A DNA stretch of 64,000 nucleotides from VXRD01 sp965232265 (GTDB lineage Bacteria; Latescibacterota; UBA2968): positions 1,984,001 to 2,048,000 of the forward strand of contig CBDDPH010000002.1 of NCBI GenBank assembly GCA_965232265.1. Direction: 5' to 3'. Position numbers and translations under genes: made by a program. Position 1 is the first letter of the stretch. Each line of letters begins with the position of its first letter. The notes beneath the pieces were generated by a model. That model made no database searches and was not told the origin of the DNA. It saw nothing but the letters and a program-made list of their open reading frames with translations. Below, piece after piece: positions 17,360-26,400 of the stretch.

Positions 17360-19030
17360 ATGAATACAGATAAATACATAAGAGTATGGCGATGCTTTCT
17401 GCTTGCGCTGTGGCTGGTTTGTGTCGCGTCCAGCGCGGGGGGAGAGGTGCGTGCGATTGTGAAGCGCGTGCAGGTTGAAGGTGTGCGGTCTGTCAGTGTG
17501 CGCGATGTGCGGGGGTGGCTGGTTACGCGGGCGGGTGTTGCGGTGGATTCGGCGTTGTTGCGAAAGGATGTTTACCGCATTTTGAAGGGGTATCAGGCGC
17601 GTGGATTCTGGCAGGTGGCGGTGGCTTTTCCCAGGATTGCGATGCGCGCGGGTGACGCGGCGGTAGTTTTTGCGATTGTAGAAGGTGCGCGAACGCGGGT
17701 TGCGTCTGTGGATGTAAAGGGAGATTTGATTTTTGAGCCGTCAGATGTGCTTATGGCTTTTGGTCTGGCGCGGGGTATGGTGTTGCTCGAGCGCGATTTG
17801 AGCCAGCGGTTGGATCGTATGTTGCGTTTTTATGAAGATCGGGGATATCCGTTTTGCGCGTTGCATCCAGATGTGCAATTTGACGGTGATGAGGCAGGGG
17901 TGCAGGTGGTGGTGTCGCCCGGTCCTCTGGTGCATGTCGATGCCGTGCGTTTTGAGGGCAATCAAACGACTCGGGAAGATGTTTTGTTGCGGCATATTTC
18001 GTTTGTTGCGGGTGAGGTGTATGATCAGCGTCGCGTGGATGCTTTTGTGCGGCAGTTGCAGATTTTGCCGTTTATTGACCGGGTTTATACGCCCGAACTC
18101 GTATCTACCGGTGATGAGATGGCGCTTGTGATCAGTGTGGATGAGTCGCGCCACACGCGCGTTGAAGGGGTGCTCGGTGTGGGGTCTGGACAGGGTTTGA
18201 CCGGGGAGATCGCGCTCGATGTTCTGAATTTTTCCGGTGGGGGACGAGAGGGTTACGCGCTGTGGTCGCGGCAGGGGGTGGGGTTGTCGAATTTGCGCGT
18301 TTCGTATCGCGAGCCTTATGTGTTAAATAGTCCGCTTTCCGGTTGGGGTGCGGTGGAGATGGTTGCGCGTACGGGGTATGTGACGCATAAGTTTGTTGGC
18401 GGCGCAGATGTTTCTGTGGGTGAGGGGGTACGCTTTTTTGGCGGTGTTGCACACAGGCGCGTTTTGCCCGATTCCGCAGGGCTGGGATTTTTCGAGGCTG
18501 AGAGGATGTGGTCTGTCGAGTCGGGTGTTCGATTTGATCGACGAGGGCATGCTATGGGCGGTTGGAAAGCGGAGATCGGGGGAGAGGTCGGCGAGGTTTC
18601 AGATGGGATCAGGCGCGTGCAGTGGGATGTTGATGGACAGGTGTTTTTGCCTGTGGGCAGGCGGTCTGTTGTTGCGGGCAGGGCGCGCGCTTTTTGGGTG
18701 GGACAAGAGGGAGATGTGCCGCAGTCTGCCGGCATCTGGCTGGGGGGCGCACAATCGCTGCGGGGCTATCGGGAGGAGATGTTCTGGGGGACAAATGCGG
18801 GGTGGGTCAATGTGGAATGGCGGTGGTTGCTGGGTCCGAAAGCGCGGCTTTTTGCATTTGTGGATGCGGGAAGGATCGCGGGGGCAGGGATGCGTTCATG
18901 GCCCGTGTCTTATGGCATTGGGCTTTTGGCAAATGGACAGATGGGCGCGGTTGGGATCGATTATGGTTTGCCACGGGGTGAGAGTTTGGGGCAGGGTATG
19001 GTGCATGTGCGAATGGTCAGTGCGTTTTAG
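17360..19030 (+). CDS. Omp85-family protein with three POTRA domains (BamA/TamA-like)
   Basis: Outer-membrane assembly or translocation barrel of 556 residues. I choose ATG 17360, which gives a clean signal peptide (RCFLLALWLVCVASSAGG); the frame is open to 17285 through repeat DNA. POTRA 1 about 30-110, POTRA 2 about 112-185, POTRA 3 about 187-265 (VDAVRFEGNQTTREDVLLRH). The barrel follows, with the loop-6 motif SLRGYREE near 470 and terminal Phe (VHVRMVSAF). Three POTRAs resemble TamA rather than the five of BamA. Being next to a SprA-like barrel it may be a dedicated assembly factor for it; that is inference. Confidence 0.85.
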   Translation: MNTDKYIRVWRCFLLALWLVCVASSAGGEVRAIVKRVQVEGVRSVSVRDVRGWLVTRAGVAVDSALLRKDVYRILKGYQARGFWQVAVAFPRIAMRAGDAAVVFAIVEGARTRVASVDVKGDLIFEPSDVLMAFGLARGMVLLERDLSQRLDRMLRFYEDRGYPFCALHPDVQFDGDEAGVQVVVSPGPLVHVDAVRFEGNQTTREDVLLRHISFVAGEVYDQRRVDAFVRQLQILPFIDRVYTPELVSTGDEMALVISVDESRHTRVEGVLGVGSGQGLTGEIALDVLNFSGGGREGYALWSRQGVGLSNLRVSYREPYVLNSPLSGWGAVEMVARTGYVTHKFVGGADVSVGEGVRFFGGVAHRRVLPDSAGLGFFEAERMWSVESGVRFDRRGHAMGGWKAEIGGEVGEVSDGIRRVQWDVDGQVFLPVGRRSVVAGRARAFWVGQEGDVPQSAGIWLGGAQSLRGYREEMFWGTNAGWVNVEWRWLLGPKARLFAFVDAGRIAGAGMRSWPVSYGIGLLANGQMGAVGIDYGLPRGESLGQGMVHVRMVSAF

Positions 19031-19111
19031 TTTGTGTGACATCTGTACTATGGAGTATATTCTGAGAGGTACGAAATTCGTGTGCAATTATTCACCAAGG
19101 AGGAGAGCGTT

Positions 19112-20023
19112 ATGTCGAGCAGAATTCGCATTATCGTGATGGTTGCACTTGCCGCGGGTCTCATGTGGGGCTGTGGCGGCGAGCGCGGGTTGGATTCTTC
19201 CGAGACGGAGGAGCAGGTTGGACGCCCGCTGAGTAAGATGGCTGTAGCGCATGGCGGTATGTCTCAAGCGATGGTGGTGGCGACTGTGTCGCAAGATGAC
19301 GCGCCTGTGGCGGGGGTGATGGTCGCGTTTGCGCGTTCTATTGCCGGGCAGGTGGCCGATTATCAGTGGTCGGGTATGACCGATGATATGGGTCGCGTGA
19401 TGGTGGAGATATCCGGTCATGCGACGGGATATTATCAGGCGCGTGCGTCTCGTGATGGCTCTGTGATCGGGCACTGGTCGAGTATTCCGATCAATGGTGG
19501 GCGTGAAATTATGCTCAATTTGCCTGTTGGTGGAAAGGCGCAGGTGACGAACTCATCGCCAATAGAAGTGATTGCCATTGCGACTTCGACAATCGGTGAG
19601 ACGAACGAGAGCGGTCTGTCGGGACAAGCGGTTTTCACACAAATGGGTGATAATATCAAGATGGTCGTCTCGCTCGCTAATGTGTCCCCAGGCGAACACG
19701 CTGTCCATATCCACGCGATTGGCGATTGCAGTGCGCCAGACGGGACATCGGCTGGCGGGCATTGGAATCCCACGGGCGTTGCACACGGAAAATGGGGAGA
19801 AGGTGAATTTCATCTGGGTGACATCGGCAATATGATGGTGGATGCTCAAGGCATGGGGACGATTGAACTGACGACAAATCTTTGGGAGATGAACACAGGC
19901 TCAGACATAGATATTGTTGGCAAAGCGATGGTCGTCCATGCGGAGGCCGATGATTTTGTCTCCCAACCTTCGGGCAATGCTGGCGCACGCATCGGGTGCG
20001 GCGTGATTGTGTTGGGACAGTAA
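19112..20023 (+). CDS. sodC: CuZn superoxide dismutase with lipoprotein signal and N-terminal Ig-like domain
   Basis: 303 residues from ATG 19112 (AAGGAGGAG upstream). Lipobox LMWGC near residue 24 predicts a lipid anchor. Residues about 45-150 form an Ig-like/carboxypeptidase-regulatory type domain (VVATVSQDDAPVAGVMVAF). The SOD domain (about 165-303) keeps the metal ligands: HAVHIHAIGDC, GGHWNPTG, HAEADDF, and GARIGCGVI closing the disulphide. It removes superoxide in the periplasm or at the outer surface. The Ig-like fusion is unusual for SodC and may position the enzyme at the envelope. Followed by a near-perfect terminator. Confidence 0.93.
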   Translation: MSSRIRIIVMVALAAGLMWGCGGERGLDSSETEEQVGRPLSKMAVAHGGMSQAMVVATVSQDDAPVAGVMVAFARSIAGQVADYQWSGMTDDMGRVMVEISGHATGYYQARASRDGSVIGHWSSIPINGGREIMLNLPVGGKAQVTNSSPIEVIAIATSTIGETNESGLSGQAVFTQMGDNIKMVVSLANVSPGEHAVHIHAIGDCSAPDGTSAGGHWNPTGVAHGKWGEGEFHLGDIGNMMVDAQGMGTIELTTNLWEMNTGSDIDIVGKAMVVHAEADDFVSQPSGNAGARIGCGVIVLGQ

Positions 20024-20057
20024 TAGGAGACAGAAAGTTTTGTTAAACAGTGTATAT

Positions 20058-20085
20058 GGGCGCGTTTTGAACGCGCCCTTTTTTT
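20058..20085 (+). terminator. Rho-independent terminator after sodC
   Basis: GGGCGCGTT (20058-20066), TTG loop, AACGCGCCC (20070-20078), then seven T. Perfect 9-bp stem. Confidence 0.92.
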
Positions 20086-20121
20086 GTGTGAAAAAACAAA
20101 AGGTTCGCACCGGTCAGTGAA

Positions 20122-20940
20122 TTAAAAAAAGGGGAAAAGCACCGGGATGTTGTCGTCTGTGAGCGCGCTGCCGTATTCGCAGCCTTCATAAGCTTCGGCA
20201 TATTGAATGCTCGATCCGCGTTCTGGGCCGTAGTATTTGATCAATAGGTCGCGATACCGATCAGCTACGGCGCGAAATTGATTGAGGCGATGCCGCAGCC
20301 ATTCGCGGCGGTTTTGCGGCGATTCGGGTACCTGGTCGAGGTTCCCCGCGTTAAAGGGCAACCATTCGTACATTTGCGATGTGTGGCAGTGTAGCATGTC
20401 GAGTTTTTTTTCTATGACATCGTCTATGGCTATGACGACATCGGGAGAGAAAGGTTGCGGTTTTTGGAAGTTGTCGCTCAGGTACGCGATGACGGGGTTG
20501 TACGATAGGGCGGGGGTGTCTGTGCAGATGTTGGGGACGGTGACCATGTATGCCGAGTCCTGCACGAGGATGGAGGTGTAGCGGTGGTCGGGGTGGTAGT
20601 CGTTGGGGCGATGGGTCAGGATGAGGTCTGGCGTATAGTTGCGAATTATGCGGATGATTTTTTTGCGATTTTCAAGGGTGGGTTCGAGTTCGCCGTCGTG
20701 GTTGTCGAGTACGTGGTATTCGATGCCCGCGACTGCACCTGCTGCCTGGGCTTCGGCGCGGCGACGACGGGCGAGTTCAACGCCGCCAATTTCGTGATGG
20801 CCCGAGTCGCCGTTGGTGACAGAGACAAATTTTACCTCGTGCCCGAGGTTTGCGTATTTGATGGCGATGCCACCCGCTTTGATATCGCAATCGTCGGGGT
20901 GGGCGCCAAAGACAATGATTTTCAGGGCCTGGTTGTTCAT
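20122..20940 (-). CDS. PIG-L/LmbE-family deacetylase
   Basis: Zinc-dependent N-acetylglucosaminyl-type deacetylase of 272 residues. The zinc motif AHPDD lies near residue 13 and the third ligand HPDH in NDYHPDHRYT near 120. FVSVTNGDSGHHEIGG is the usual second strand and loop. No signal peptide; cytosolic. Family members deacetylate GlcNAc-inositol, GlcNAc-malate (bacillithiol) or chitobiose; nothing here decides which. It lies 14 nt downstream of the MFS gene, so the two form an operon. Confidence 0.88.
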   Translation of the reverse strand: MNNQALKIIVFGAHPDDCDIKAGGIAIKYANLGHEVKFVSVTNGDSGHHEIGGVELARRRRAEAQAAGAVAGIEYHVLDNHDGELEPTLENRKKIIRIIRNYTPDLILTHRPNDYHPDHRYTSILVQDSAYMVTVPNICTDTPALSYNPVIAYLSDNFQKPQPFSPDVVIAIDDVIEKKLDMLHCHTSQMYEWLPFNAGNLDQVPESPQNRREWLRHRLNQFRAVADRYRDLLIKYYGPERGSSIQYAEAYEGCEYGSALTDDNIPVLFPFF

Positions 20941-20954
20941 AGTGTTTCCTCAAT

Positions 20955-22133
20955 TTAATGGGTTTTGTTTTTTCCGTGCAGGCGATAGAGGCCCACACCG
21001 CAGGCGAGTGCGCCGAGGCAAAATAAGACGGAGATGCCAAAGGGCCAGATGGGACCCGCGTCAATGAGTTTTCCGCCGCCGAGGCTGCCAGAGAGCATGC
21101 CCAGGCTCCAGGCGAGGTGAGCTGCGCCCACGACGCGGCCTTTTTCGTCTTCGCGGGCGATCAATTGTATGAGGCCCGGCATGGTGGTTGAGAGTGACCA
21201 AGCCGAGGCAGTTGCGAGAATGCCAAAGGCGTAGATGCCAACAAGGGTGTGCGCGGTCAGGGCGAGGCCGAGCGCGCTGATGGCGACGAGTGACGCGGAG
21301 ACGAGGATGGGGCGCCAGCGCCCAATGCGGTCGCAAAGCCGACCGGTGAGGACCTGAAAACAGGCTGCGATGATCAGGCTGATGGCGCTGTAATTTGTGG
21401 CTGCGGTGCTGGTGCCCGCGATGCGAAAGATGAGCAGGGGCAAGAGCAGGGTGACGGCACCCCAATAGCTGGTGGGCAGGTAGCGGATGCCCAGCAGGAG
21501 GCATACGTCGAGACGGCGGAATAGTTGTATGAGTGCGGATAGATTGCGACCATTGTCGGCAGATTTTGGCGAGGGGATTGCAGGGAGGGTCAGGATGCTC
21601 GTCAGGACGAGCACGACTCCCGCGAGTGTGATGCAAAAACCGAGGGCTTGAAATCCATAAGCATCGGCGATGGGGCCAGAGAGAAAATTTCCCGAAGCTG
21701 CTCCGAGGGTGTTGCCCAAAAAATAACCGGCCGATGCGATGCCGATGACAGAGGATGGGGCTGCGCTGATGAGATAGCTTTGCCCTCCGGCGCTGTTAAA
21801 TCCAGAGGATATGCCGATGCCGGTACACAGGGCGGTCAGGAGAAGAGGGTCGCCGCTGTAAAAAATAACGCCGGCGAGAAGAGGGCCCAAAGTGCCGAGG
21901 ACGTAAACGGGTTTGACGCCCCAGGTATCGGCAAGGCGGCCCGCAGGTACGGCAAAGACTCCGCCTAAAATGAGAAATGCCGCACGCAATCCTCCGGAAA
22001 AGAGGGGCGTGCCGAGCAGGTCTGCTTCGACATATACGGGCAAGAGCGTATTGAGGGGGGCAGAGACAAAGCTGCTGAAAAAAGAGACAATGAGCAGGGC
22101 GATGAAACGGCGATTGAGGAGTTCGGAGTACAT
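20955..22133 (-). CDS. MFS transporter
   Basis: 392 residues with about 12 hydrophobic segments in two halves. The cytoplasmic loop 2-3 motif is present as AGRLADTWGVKPV, repeated in the second half as TGRLCDRIGRWRP. Probably a drug or metabolite exporter: it is transcribed divergently from a MerR regulator with a GyrI-like ligand domain, the arrangement of Bmr/BmrR-type multidrug loci. Downstream PIG-L gene is in the same operon. Substrate unknown. Confidence 0.87.
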   Translation of the reverse strand: MYSELLNRRFIALLIVSFFSSFVSAPLNTLLPVYVEADLLGTPLFSGGLRAAFLILGGVFAVPAGRLADTWGVKPVYVLGTLGPLLAGVIFYSGDPLLLTALCTGIGISSGFNSAGGQSYLISAAPSSVIGIASAGYFLGNTLGAASGNFLSGPIADAYGFQALGFCITLAGVVLVLTSILTLPAIPSPKSADNGRNLSALIQLFRRLDVCLLLGIRYLPTSYWGAVTLLLPLLIFRIAGTSTAATNYSAISLIIAACFQVLTGRLCDRIGRWRPILVSASLVAISALGLALTAHTLVGIYAFGILATASAWSLSTTMPGLIQLIAREDEKGRVVGAAHLAWSLGMLSGSLGGGKLIDAGPIWPFGISVLFCLGALACGVGLYRLHGKNKTH

Positions 22134-22159
22134 TTTTTTAGTTTTTTTTATTTTCGCCC

Positions 22160-22190
22160 TTGACTCTCCAGTTACTGGAGGGTGTATATT
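22160..22190 (+). promoter_or_regulatory. MerR-type promoter with central dyad
   Basis: TTGACT (22160-22165) and TATATT (22185-22190) are separated by 19 nt, the elongated spacing that MerR-family activators correct by DNA distortion. The spacer holds the perfect dyad CTCCAGT-T-ACTGGAG (22166-22180). It reads toward the merR gene and lies 27 bp from the divergent MFS start, so it can control both. Confidence 0.88.
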
Positions 22191-22234
22191 GTCCTTTGAA
22201 GGCCTTCTACACCCGTATCACATGGAGAGCATCC

Positions 22235-23038
22235 ATGCTCAAAATTGGAGAATTTTCCAGGCTTGTCGGCGTGCCGGTCAAGACGTTGCGCTACTACGAT
22301 GAGATCGGGTTGTTCAAATCCGATTGCATCGATGAGCAAACCGGCTACCGCTTTTACGCATTCGAGCAACTCCCGCGGCTCAATCGCCTGCTGGCGCTCA
22401 AAGACCTGGGTATGTCGCTGAACCAGATCGATCAATTGTTGCAAGAAGATCTTTCGGCTGATCAACTGCGCGGTATGCTTTTGGTCAAACAGGTCGAACT
22501 CGAAGATGTAGCCAGAGATATCCGGGAACGCATTGCCCGCGTGGATGCGCGATTACATCTTATCGAAACGGAGGATAAAATGCCAGATTATGAAGTTGTC
22601 ATCAAAACAGTTGATCCGGTTCTGGTTGCGTCCAGCCAGGAAGCCATCCCCGACTATGAAACCATCGGACCTGTGATGGATCGTCTGTACAATCGGGTTG
22701 TCGCCCATATTTTGGAACACAAGGGTCAGTTTGCGGGCCCGGGCATTACGGTGTGGCATGAGAATTTGAAAGCCGAGGCGAGTTTGCCGATTCAAAAAAC
22801 CATACCAGAAGGTGATGATGTCAAGGTTCACGATTTGCCGAGTGATCAAATGGCGTGCCTGGTGCATCACGGAGGTTTTGACGGTTTTCCGCGGGCCTAT
22901 CAAGCGGGCATTCAGTGGATTGAGGCCAATGGCTATGAGATCACCGGACCGAACCGGGAAGTGTATTTGCAATTTAGACCCGATGGCGATCCGAAGGATT
23001 ATGTGACGGAAATACAGTTCCCTGTCGCAAAAGTATGA
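22235..23038 (+). CDS. MerR-family regulator with GyrI-like effector domain (BmrR-type)
   Basis: 267 residues from ATG 22235 (TGGAGA upstream). N-terminal winged helix MLKIGEFSRLVGVPVKTLRY with YYDEIGLF, long dimerisation helix to about 118, then a C-terminal GyrI/SOUL-like ligand pocket domain (about 125-267) with VYLQFRPDGDP near its end. The frame extends upstream but through the promoter, so the start is well fixed. Likely senses an amphipathic drug or metabolite and activates its own gene and the divergent MFS exporter operon. Confidence 0.92.
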   Translation: MLKIGEFSRLVGVPVKTLRYYDEIGLFKSDCIDEQTGYRFYAFEQLPRLNRLLALKDLGMSLNQIDQLLQEDLSADQLRGMLLVKQVELEDVARDIRERIARVDARLHLIETEDKMPDYEVVIKTVDPVLVASSQEAIPDYETIGPVMDRLYNRVVAHILEHKGQFAGPGITVWHENLKAEASLPIQKTIPEGDDVKVHDLPSDQMACLVHHGGFDGFPRAYQAGIQWIEANGYEITGPNREVYLQFRPDGDPKDYVTEIQFPVAKV

Positions 23039-23079
23039 GCAGGGGCGGGTTCAAAACCCGCCTGTACATCGGCAACAGA

Positions 23080-23114
23080 GAAATACCGGGATGATCTTAT
23101 GTCCCGGTATTTTT
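23080..23114. terminator. Bidirectional terminator between merR and the convergent hypothetical gene
   Basis: AAATACCGGGA (23080-23090) and TCCCGGTATTT (23101-23111) with T-run after it and A-run before it; overlaps the stop of the minus-strand gene. An additional GGCGGGTTCAAAACCCGCC hairpin sits at 23044-23062. Confidence 0.85.
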
Positions 23115-23861
23115 TGTTGGTTTTAAACCCAACCCGTATATGAAGTCCGATTTAAATTTTTCGATGCAGTCGTGGCGCGTGCCTTCAAAGAGGTAGATTT
23201 TGCCGCATATCGACGCGGTTTCTCCGGGCGCGAGGGCACCGGCGCGAATGGATTGGTGCATGCAACGCCAGGGGTTGTGGCCCTGAACGGAGAGATAGTC
23301 CGCCCAGGCGATGCCCGCCACCCAGGTGCGATCTGTGGATTCGCGCATCAGAATACCGCCTGTGGCATTGGTGGGCGATGTGGGCCATTTGTCGGACCAG
23401 ACGGTTTCGGTATCTATTGCGCTGCGAAATGTGTGATTGTAGTGAATGTCGCGGTGGATGAGGGGGACCAGACCTTCTTCGGCGAGGAAATAGGTGCGCT
23501 CGTGGTCGTCGTCAAAAAATGCCCGGGTTTCTGCGACTTCGGGCTGTTTGCCGGGGTTAAAGCAGGGGATGATGGCGGCTATTTCGGGCCAAGTGCACTC
23601 GGTTTTGTTGGTGATAGAGAGCAGCAGGTCAGCCCCATTTTCACTGCCCGTGACGTTGAGACGCAGGCCGAGGTCGGGGTGTTCGAGGACGCCCGCATTG
23701 TCATCTATCGTTTTTTGCGGCACATGCGCGCCACCCGTGTGCTGGCCGGGGTGTACGGCTTCAAACATGTTCCACTCGTAGAACCAGAGGTACATGGTTA
23801 GGTCATTTCGCCCAGTGGGTGTGAATGAAAAACCGCGCCGCCATTTGTTCAATGTGATCAT
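23097..23861 (-). CDS. Hypothetical protein (possible carbohydrate-associated beta-sandwich)
   Basis: 254 residues, family not recognised. Strand-rich, tryptophan-rich and polar: MYLWFYEWNMFEAVHPGQHT near the N-terminus, SITNKTECTWPEIAAIIPCF in the middle, AWADYLSVQGHNPWRCMHQS late. No signal peptide or membrane segment. The repeated His and Trp residues would suit a sugar-binding or mutarotase-like fold, but that is a guess. Start codon uncertain: no clear Shine-Dalgarno before 23861, and ATG 23795 is an alternative. Upstream DNA carries short GTGGATAGTGG repeats. Confidence 0.6.
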   Translation of the reverse strand: MITLNKWRRGFSFTPTGRNDLTMYLWFYEWNMFEAVHPGQHTGGAHVPQKTIDDNAGVLEHPDLGLRLNVTGSENGADLLLSITNKTECTWPEIAAIIPCFNPGKQPEVAETRAFFDDDHERTYFLAEEGLVPLIHRDIHYNHTFRSAIDTETVWSDKWPTSPTNATGGILMRESTDRTWVAGIAWADYLSVQGHNPWRCMHQSIRAGALAPGETASICGKIYLFEGTRHDCIEKFKSDFIYGLGLKPTKNTGT

Positions 23862-23978
23862 TGGTTAGTGGATAGTGGTTAGTGGATAGTGGATGTCTTG
23901 CCATTCAGATATTTTTTGCTCCAATTCTCTGTCCTGCGGGTTTTATCCTGTCAATCCTTTCATCCTGCCTATCCTGAT

Positions 23979-24749
23979 TCAGACGATATTTTTTACCATG
24001 CCATTGGGCATGAATATTTCGTGGCGTTTGGGATCGGAGTAGCCTTCGATTTCCATGTGTGTGACGCCGGGGCTTTCGATAGCGGCTTTGACAATGTGTT
24101 TGTTAAATGTGCTGACAATTTCGCTGGCGAGGTACTCTGTGACGGGCAACCAGAGGCATTCTTCGATTTCTTCGGCTTGGATGGAGATGGCTTCGCTCAA
24201 GGGCGAGAGGCGGCAGACAAAGTAGATGTCCGATTTGTCGTAGCGGTAGCCGTGCCAGTGCCGAAAGCAGACCAGTTTTTGAAATTTTGTACGCACGCCG
24301 GTTTCTTCAAAAACTTCGCGCTGGACGCAGTCGGCAATGTGTTCGCCCGGGTGCAGAGCGCCTCCGGGTAGTTTGTAGTAGGGCCTTGTGGAGCTTCGAT
24401 GCAATTCGCTGACGACCAGGAGTTCTTCGCGCTCGTTGATGACGACCCCGCCCGCACCTATGTAATGCGTGGCGTATTCGGGGATGAAGGCATTGGATTC
24501 GAGGGGTTTGGTGAGCAAAAGGTAGTCTGTTCCCGAGTGATGGAATGTAAATCCCGATTGTGTTGCCACTGGAATGAGTGCTGCCCGTTCAATGGGGATG
24601 TTGATCCAGACGAGCTTAAATCCCTCGCGTTTCCACTCCTGGAGGGATGCTGAAAGGCGCGTGCGAAATTCTTCGGGATCAGGCGGCAGTGCTGTTGGAT
24701 CCAGTTCAATGCCCTGAAAGCGGTTTGGCGTGGCTTCGAGTATTTGCAT
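23979..24749 (-). CDS. Nudix hydrolase with N-terminal extension
   Basis: 256 residues. The Nudix box is complete (GGALHPGEHIADCVQREV followed by FEETGV, about residues 136-159), so pyrophosphatase activity on a nucleoside-diphosphate-linked substrate is expected. The first about 110 residues (WKREGFKLVWINIPIERAAL) form a GNAT-like or pre-Nudix domain of the kind seen in NUDT6-like proteins. In those, this segment precedes the Nudix fold, and the phrase FTFHHSGTDYLLLTKPL also fits. Substrate unknown. Confidence 0.85.
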   Translation of the reverse strand: MQILEATPNRFQGIELDPTALPPDPEEFRTRLSASLQEWKREGFKLVWINIPIERAALIPVATQSGFTFHHSGTDYLLLTKPLESNAFIPEYATHYIGAGGVVINEREELLVVSELHRSSTRPYYKLPGGALHPGEHIADCVQREVFEETGVRTKFQKLVCFRHWHGYRYDKSDIYFVCRLSPLSEAISIQAEEIEECLWLPVTEYLASEIVSTFNKHIVKAAIESPGVTHMEIEGYSDPKRHEIFMPNGMVKNIV

Positions 24750-25158
24750 GGATTACCTCGTTCAAAACTATCCGCAGGCATGTCCCCTTGATTAAACCCT
24801 CAAGGGCAGGCTCTGCGGGTGTAAGCAGGGATGGACGCAGATGGAAAATCAAAAGTATTGGGATAGGATGGATGTGAGTCGGCACATGGTAAGGAACATC
24901 ACAAAATCGGGCAAGGGGTTTGCGGTGGGCAGTTCTACTTGACAGGGGTTATAGAGACAATCATATTTTATGAAGTATGAAGGGCACGAAGAACACGGAA
25001 CGGGGTATGAAGGCGAGTTCATTTGAGCATGACTGCGACGCCTCATTAGCTGTTCACGGATCGTAGGGGCGAAAAATCTTTCGCCCAATGGATTGGAAAA
25101 TTTGCGATGGGTTGAAACAGTTGATGGATTGGAGGCGTTAAATTGAGGGAGGGATAAC
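24750..25158. other. Intergenic region of degenerate repeats
   Basis: No gene seen. Contains GGATGGACGCAGATGGAAAA (repeat type shared with 6590, 17210 and 42660), GAAGTATGAAGGGCACGAAG, and a REP-like palindrome at 25063-25086. Confidence 0.6.
25063..25086. repeat. REP-like palindrome copy 3
   Basis: GTAGGGGCGAAAAATC then TTTCGCCC. Confidence 0.7.
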
Positions 25159-26346
25159 ATGGTGTCTATTTTTGAACAGTTGGGTGTACGTACGATTATC
25201 AATGCTGCCGGGCCAGTTACGCGTTTGAGCGGGGCACGCATGGATGAGGATGTGATTGATGCGATGCGCGAGGCGGCGCAGGTGTGTGTGGATATTGCAG
25301 AGCTACAGGCAGGGGCCGGGCAGGTGATTGCCGAGGTGACAGGTGCCGAAGCCGGGTATGTGACATCGGGGGCTGCGGCGGGTCTGGTGCTCGCGACGGC
25401 GGCGTGTGTTACGGGTATGGATCCGGGCAAGATGAACCGATTGCCCGATACGTCGGGGATGAAAAATGAGGTGATTATGCCCCGGTCGCATCGCAATTTT
25501 TACGATCACGCGGTGCGTTCGGTGGGTGTGACGCTCATTGAGGTGGGCATTCCAGACCGGTTTAGCGGCGCGGGAGTGCGCGATACAGAGGCATGGGAAA
25601 TTGCGGATGCAATCACCGATCAGACCGCGGCGATTGTCTATGTGGCGCAGTCTTTCGCGCAGCCGCCACTGCCAGAGGTGACGGCTGTGGCGCACAAACG
25701 CGGGGTGCCCGTCGTTGTCGATGCTGCAGGACAGTTGCCTCCTGCGGCAAATTTGAAGCAGTTTGTCAGCGAAGGCGCCGATGCGGTTTGTTTTAGCGGC
25801 GGGAAAACCATTGGCGGGCCTCAAGGTGCAGGTATTTTGTGCGGGCGCCGGGATCTGATTTCCTCGGCGGCATTGCAGCATCTGGATCTGGATGTGTATT
25901 ATGATTTGTGGGATCCGCCGCCTGAATTGATCGATAAATCCGCGTTGCCGGGTGCGCCACAGCACGGGATTGGGCGACCGTGTAAGGTGGGGAAAGAGCA
26001 GATTGCGGGGCTGATGGTTGCGTTGCAAAAGTTCGTGGCAGAAAGCGACGAGGCGCGGCAGGCCCGCTGGTCGCGGTGCCTTCAGAGTTTGGCAGATGAG
26101 ATAAGTGATTTGCCGGGGTGCGATATGAGTATGGATGCCTACCGCACAATACCCATTTTGCGGCTCGCGCTTTCTCCGGCGGAAAGAGGCGTGGCGGTGG
26201 CGCGGCAGTTAATGGAAGGTGACCCGAGTATTCATGTGAGTACATCGGGTGTTTACGATGGAATATTGATTTTTAATCCCATGTGTTTGTCAGAAGATAT
26301 GATCAAACCGATAGCTGATCGATTAAAAGTGTTGATCGCCCGGTAG
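25159..26346 (+). CDS. SelA-like PLP-dependent aminotransferase-fold enzyme
   Basis: 395 residues of the SelA/DgaE group (fold-type I PLP). N-terminal IINAAGPVTRLSGARM, cofactor Asp in VVVDAAGQLPP near 190, PLP lysine in CFSGGKTIGGPQGAG near 214. The family includes selenocysteine synthase and D-glucosaminate-6-phosphate ammonia lyase. The lack of the SelA N-terminal domain and of selB/selC nearby argues for an ammonia-lyase or racemase-type activity on an amino acid or amino sugar. GGAGGG lies before the start. Specific substrate cannot be assigned. Confidence 0.85.
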   Translation: MVSIFEQLGVRTIINAAGPVTRLSGARMDEDVIDAMREAAQVCVDIAELQAGAGQVIAEVTGAEAGYVTSGAAAGLVLATAACVTGMDPGKMNRLPDTSGMKNEVIMPRSHRNFYDHAVRSVGVTLIEVGIPDRFSGAGVRDTEAWEIADAITDQTAAIVYVAQSFAQPPLPEVTAVAHKRGVPVVVDAAGQLPPAANLKQFVSEGADAVCFSGGKTIGGPQGAGILCGRRDLISSAALQHLDLDVYYDLWDPPPELIDKSALPGAPQHGIGRPCKVGKEQIAGLMVALQKFVAESDEARQARWSRCLQSLADEISDLPGCDMSMDAYRTIPILRLALSPAERGVAVARQLMEGDPSIHVSTSGVYDGILIFNPMCLSEDMIKPIADRLKVLIAR

Positions 26347-26400
26347 GCGCGGATTTTAAACCCGCGCTTACACGTTGTACTTTTTTTAAGGAGGCGTGCC

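Noticed and set aside
25159..26346. Calling the PLP enzyme selenocysteine synthase (selA)
   Set aside because: No N-terminal SelA domain, no selB, selD or tRNA-Sec nearby, and length fits the wider SelA-like/DgaE group.
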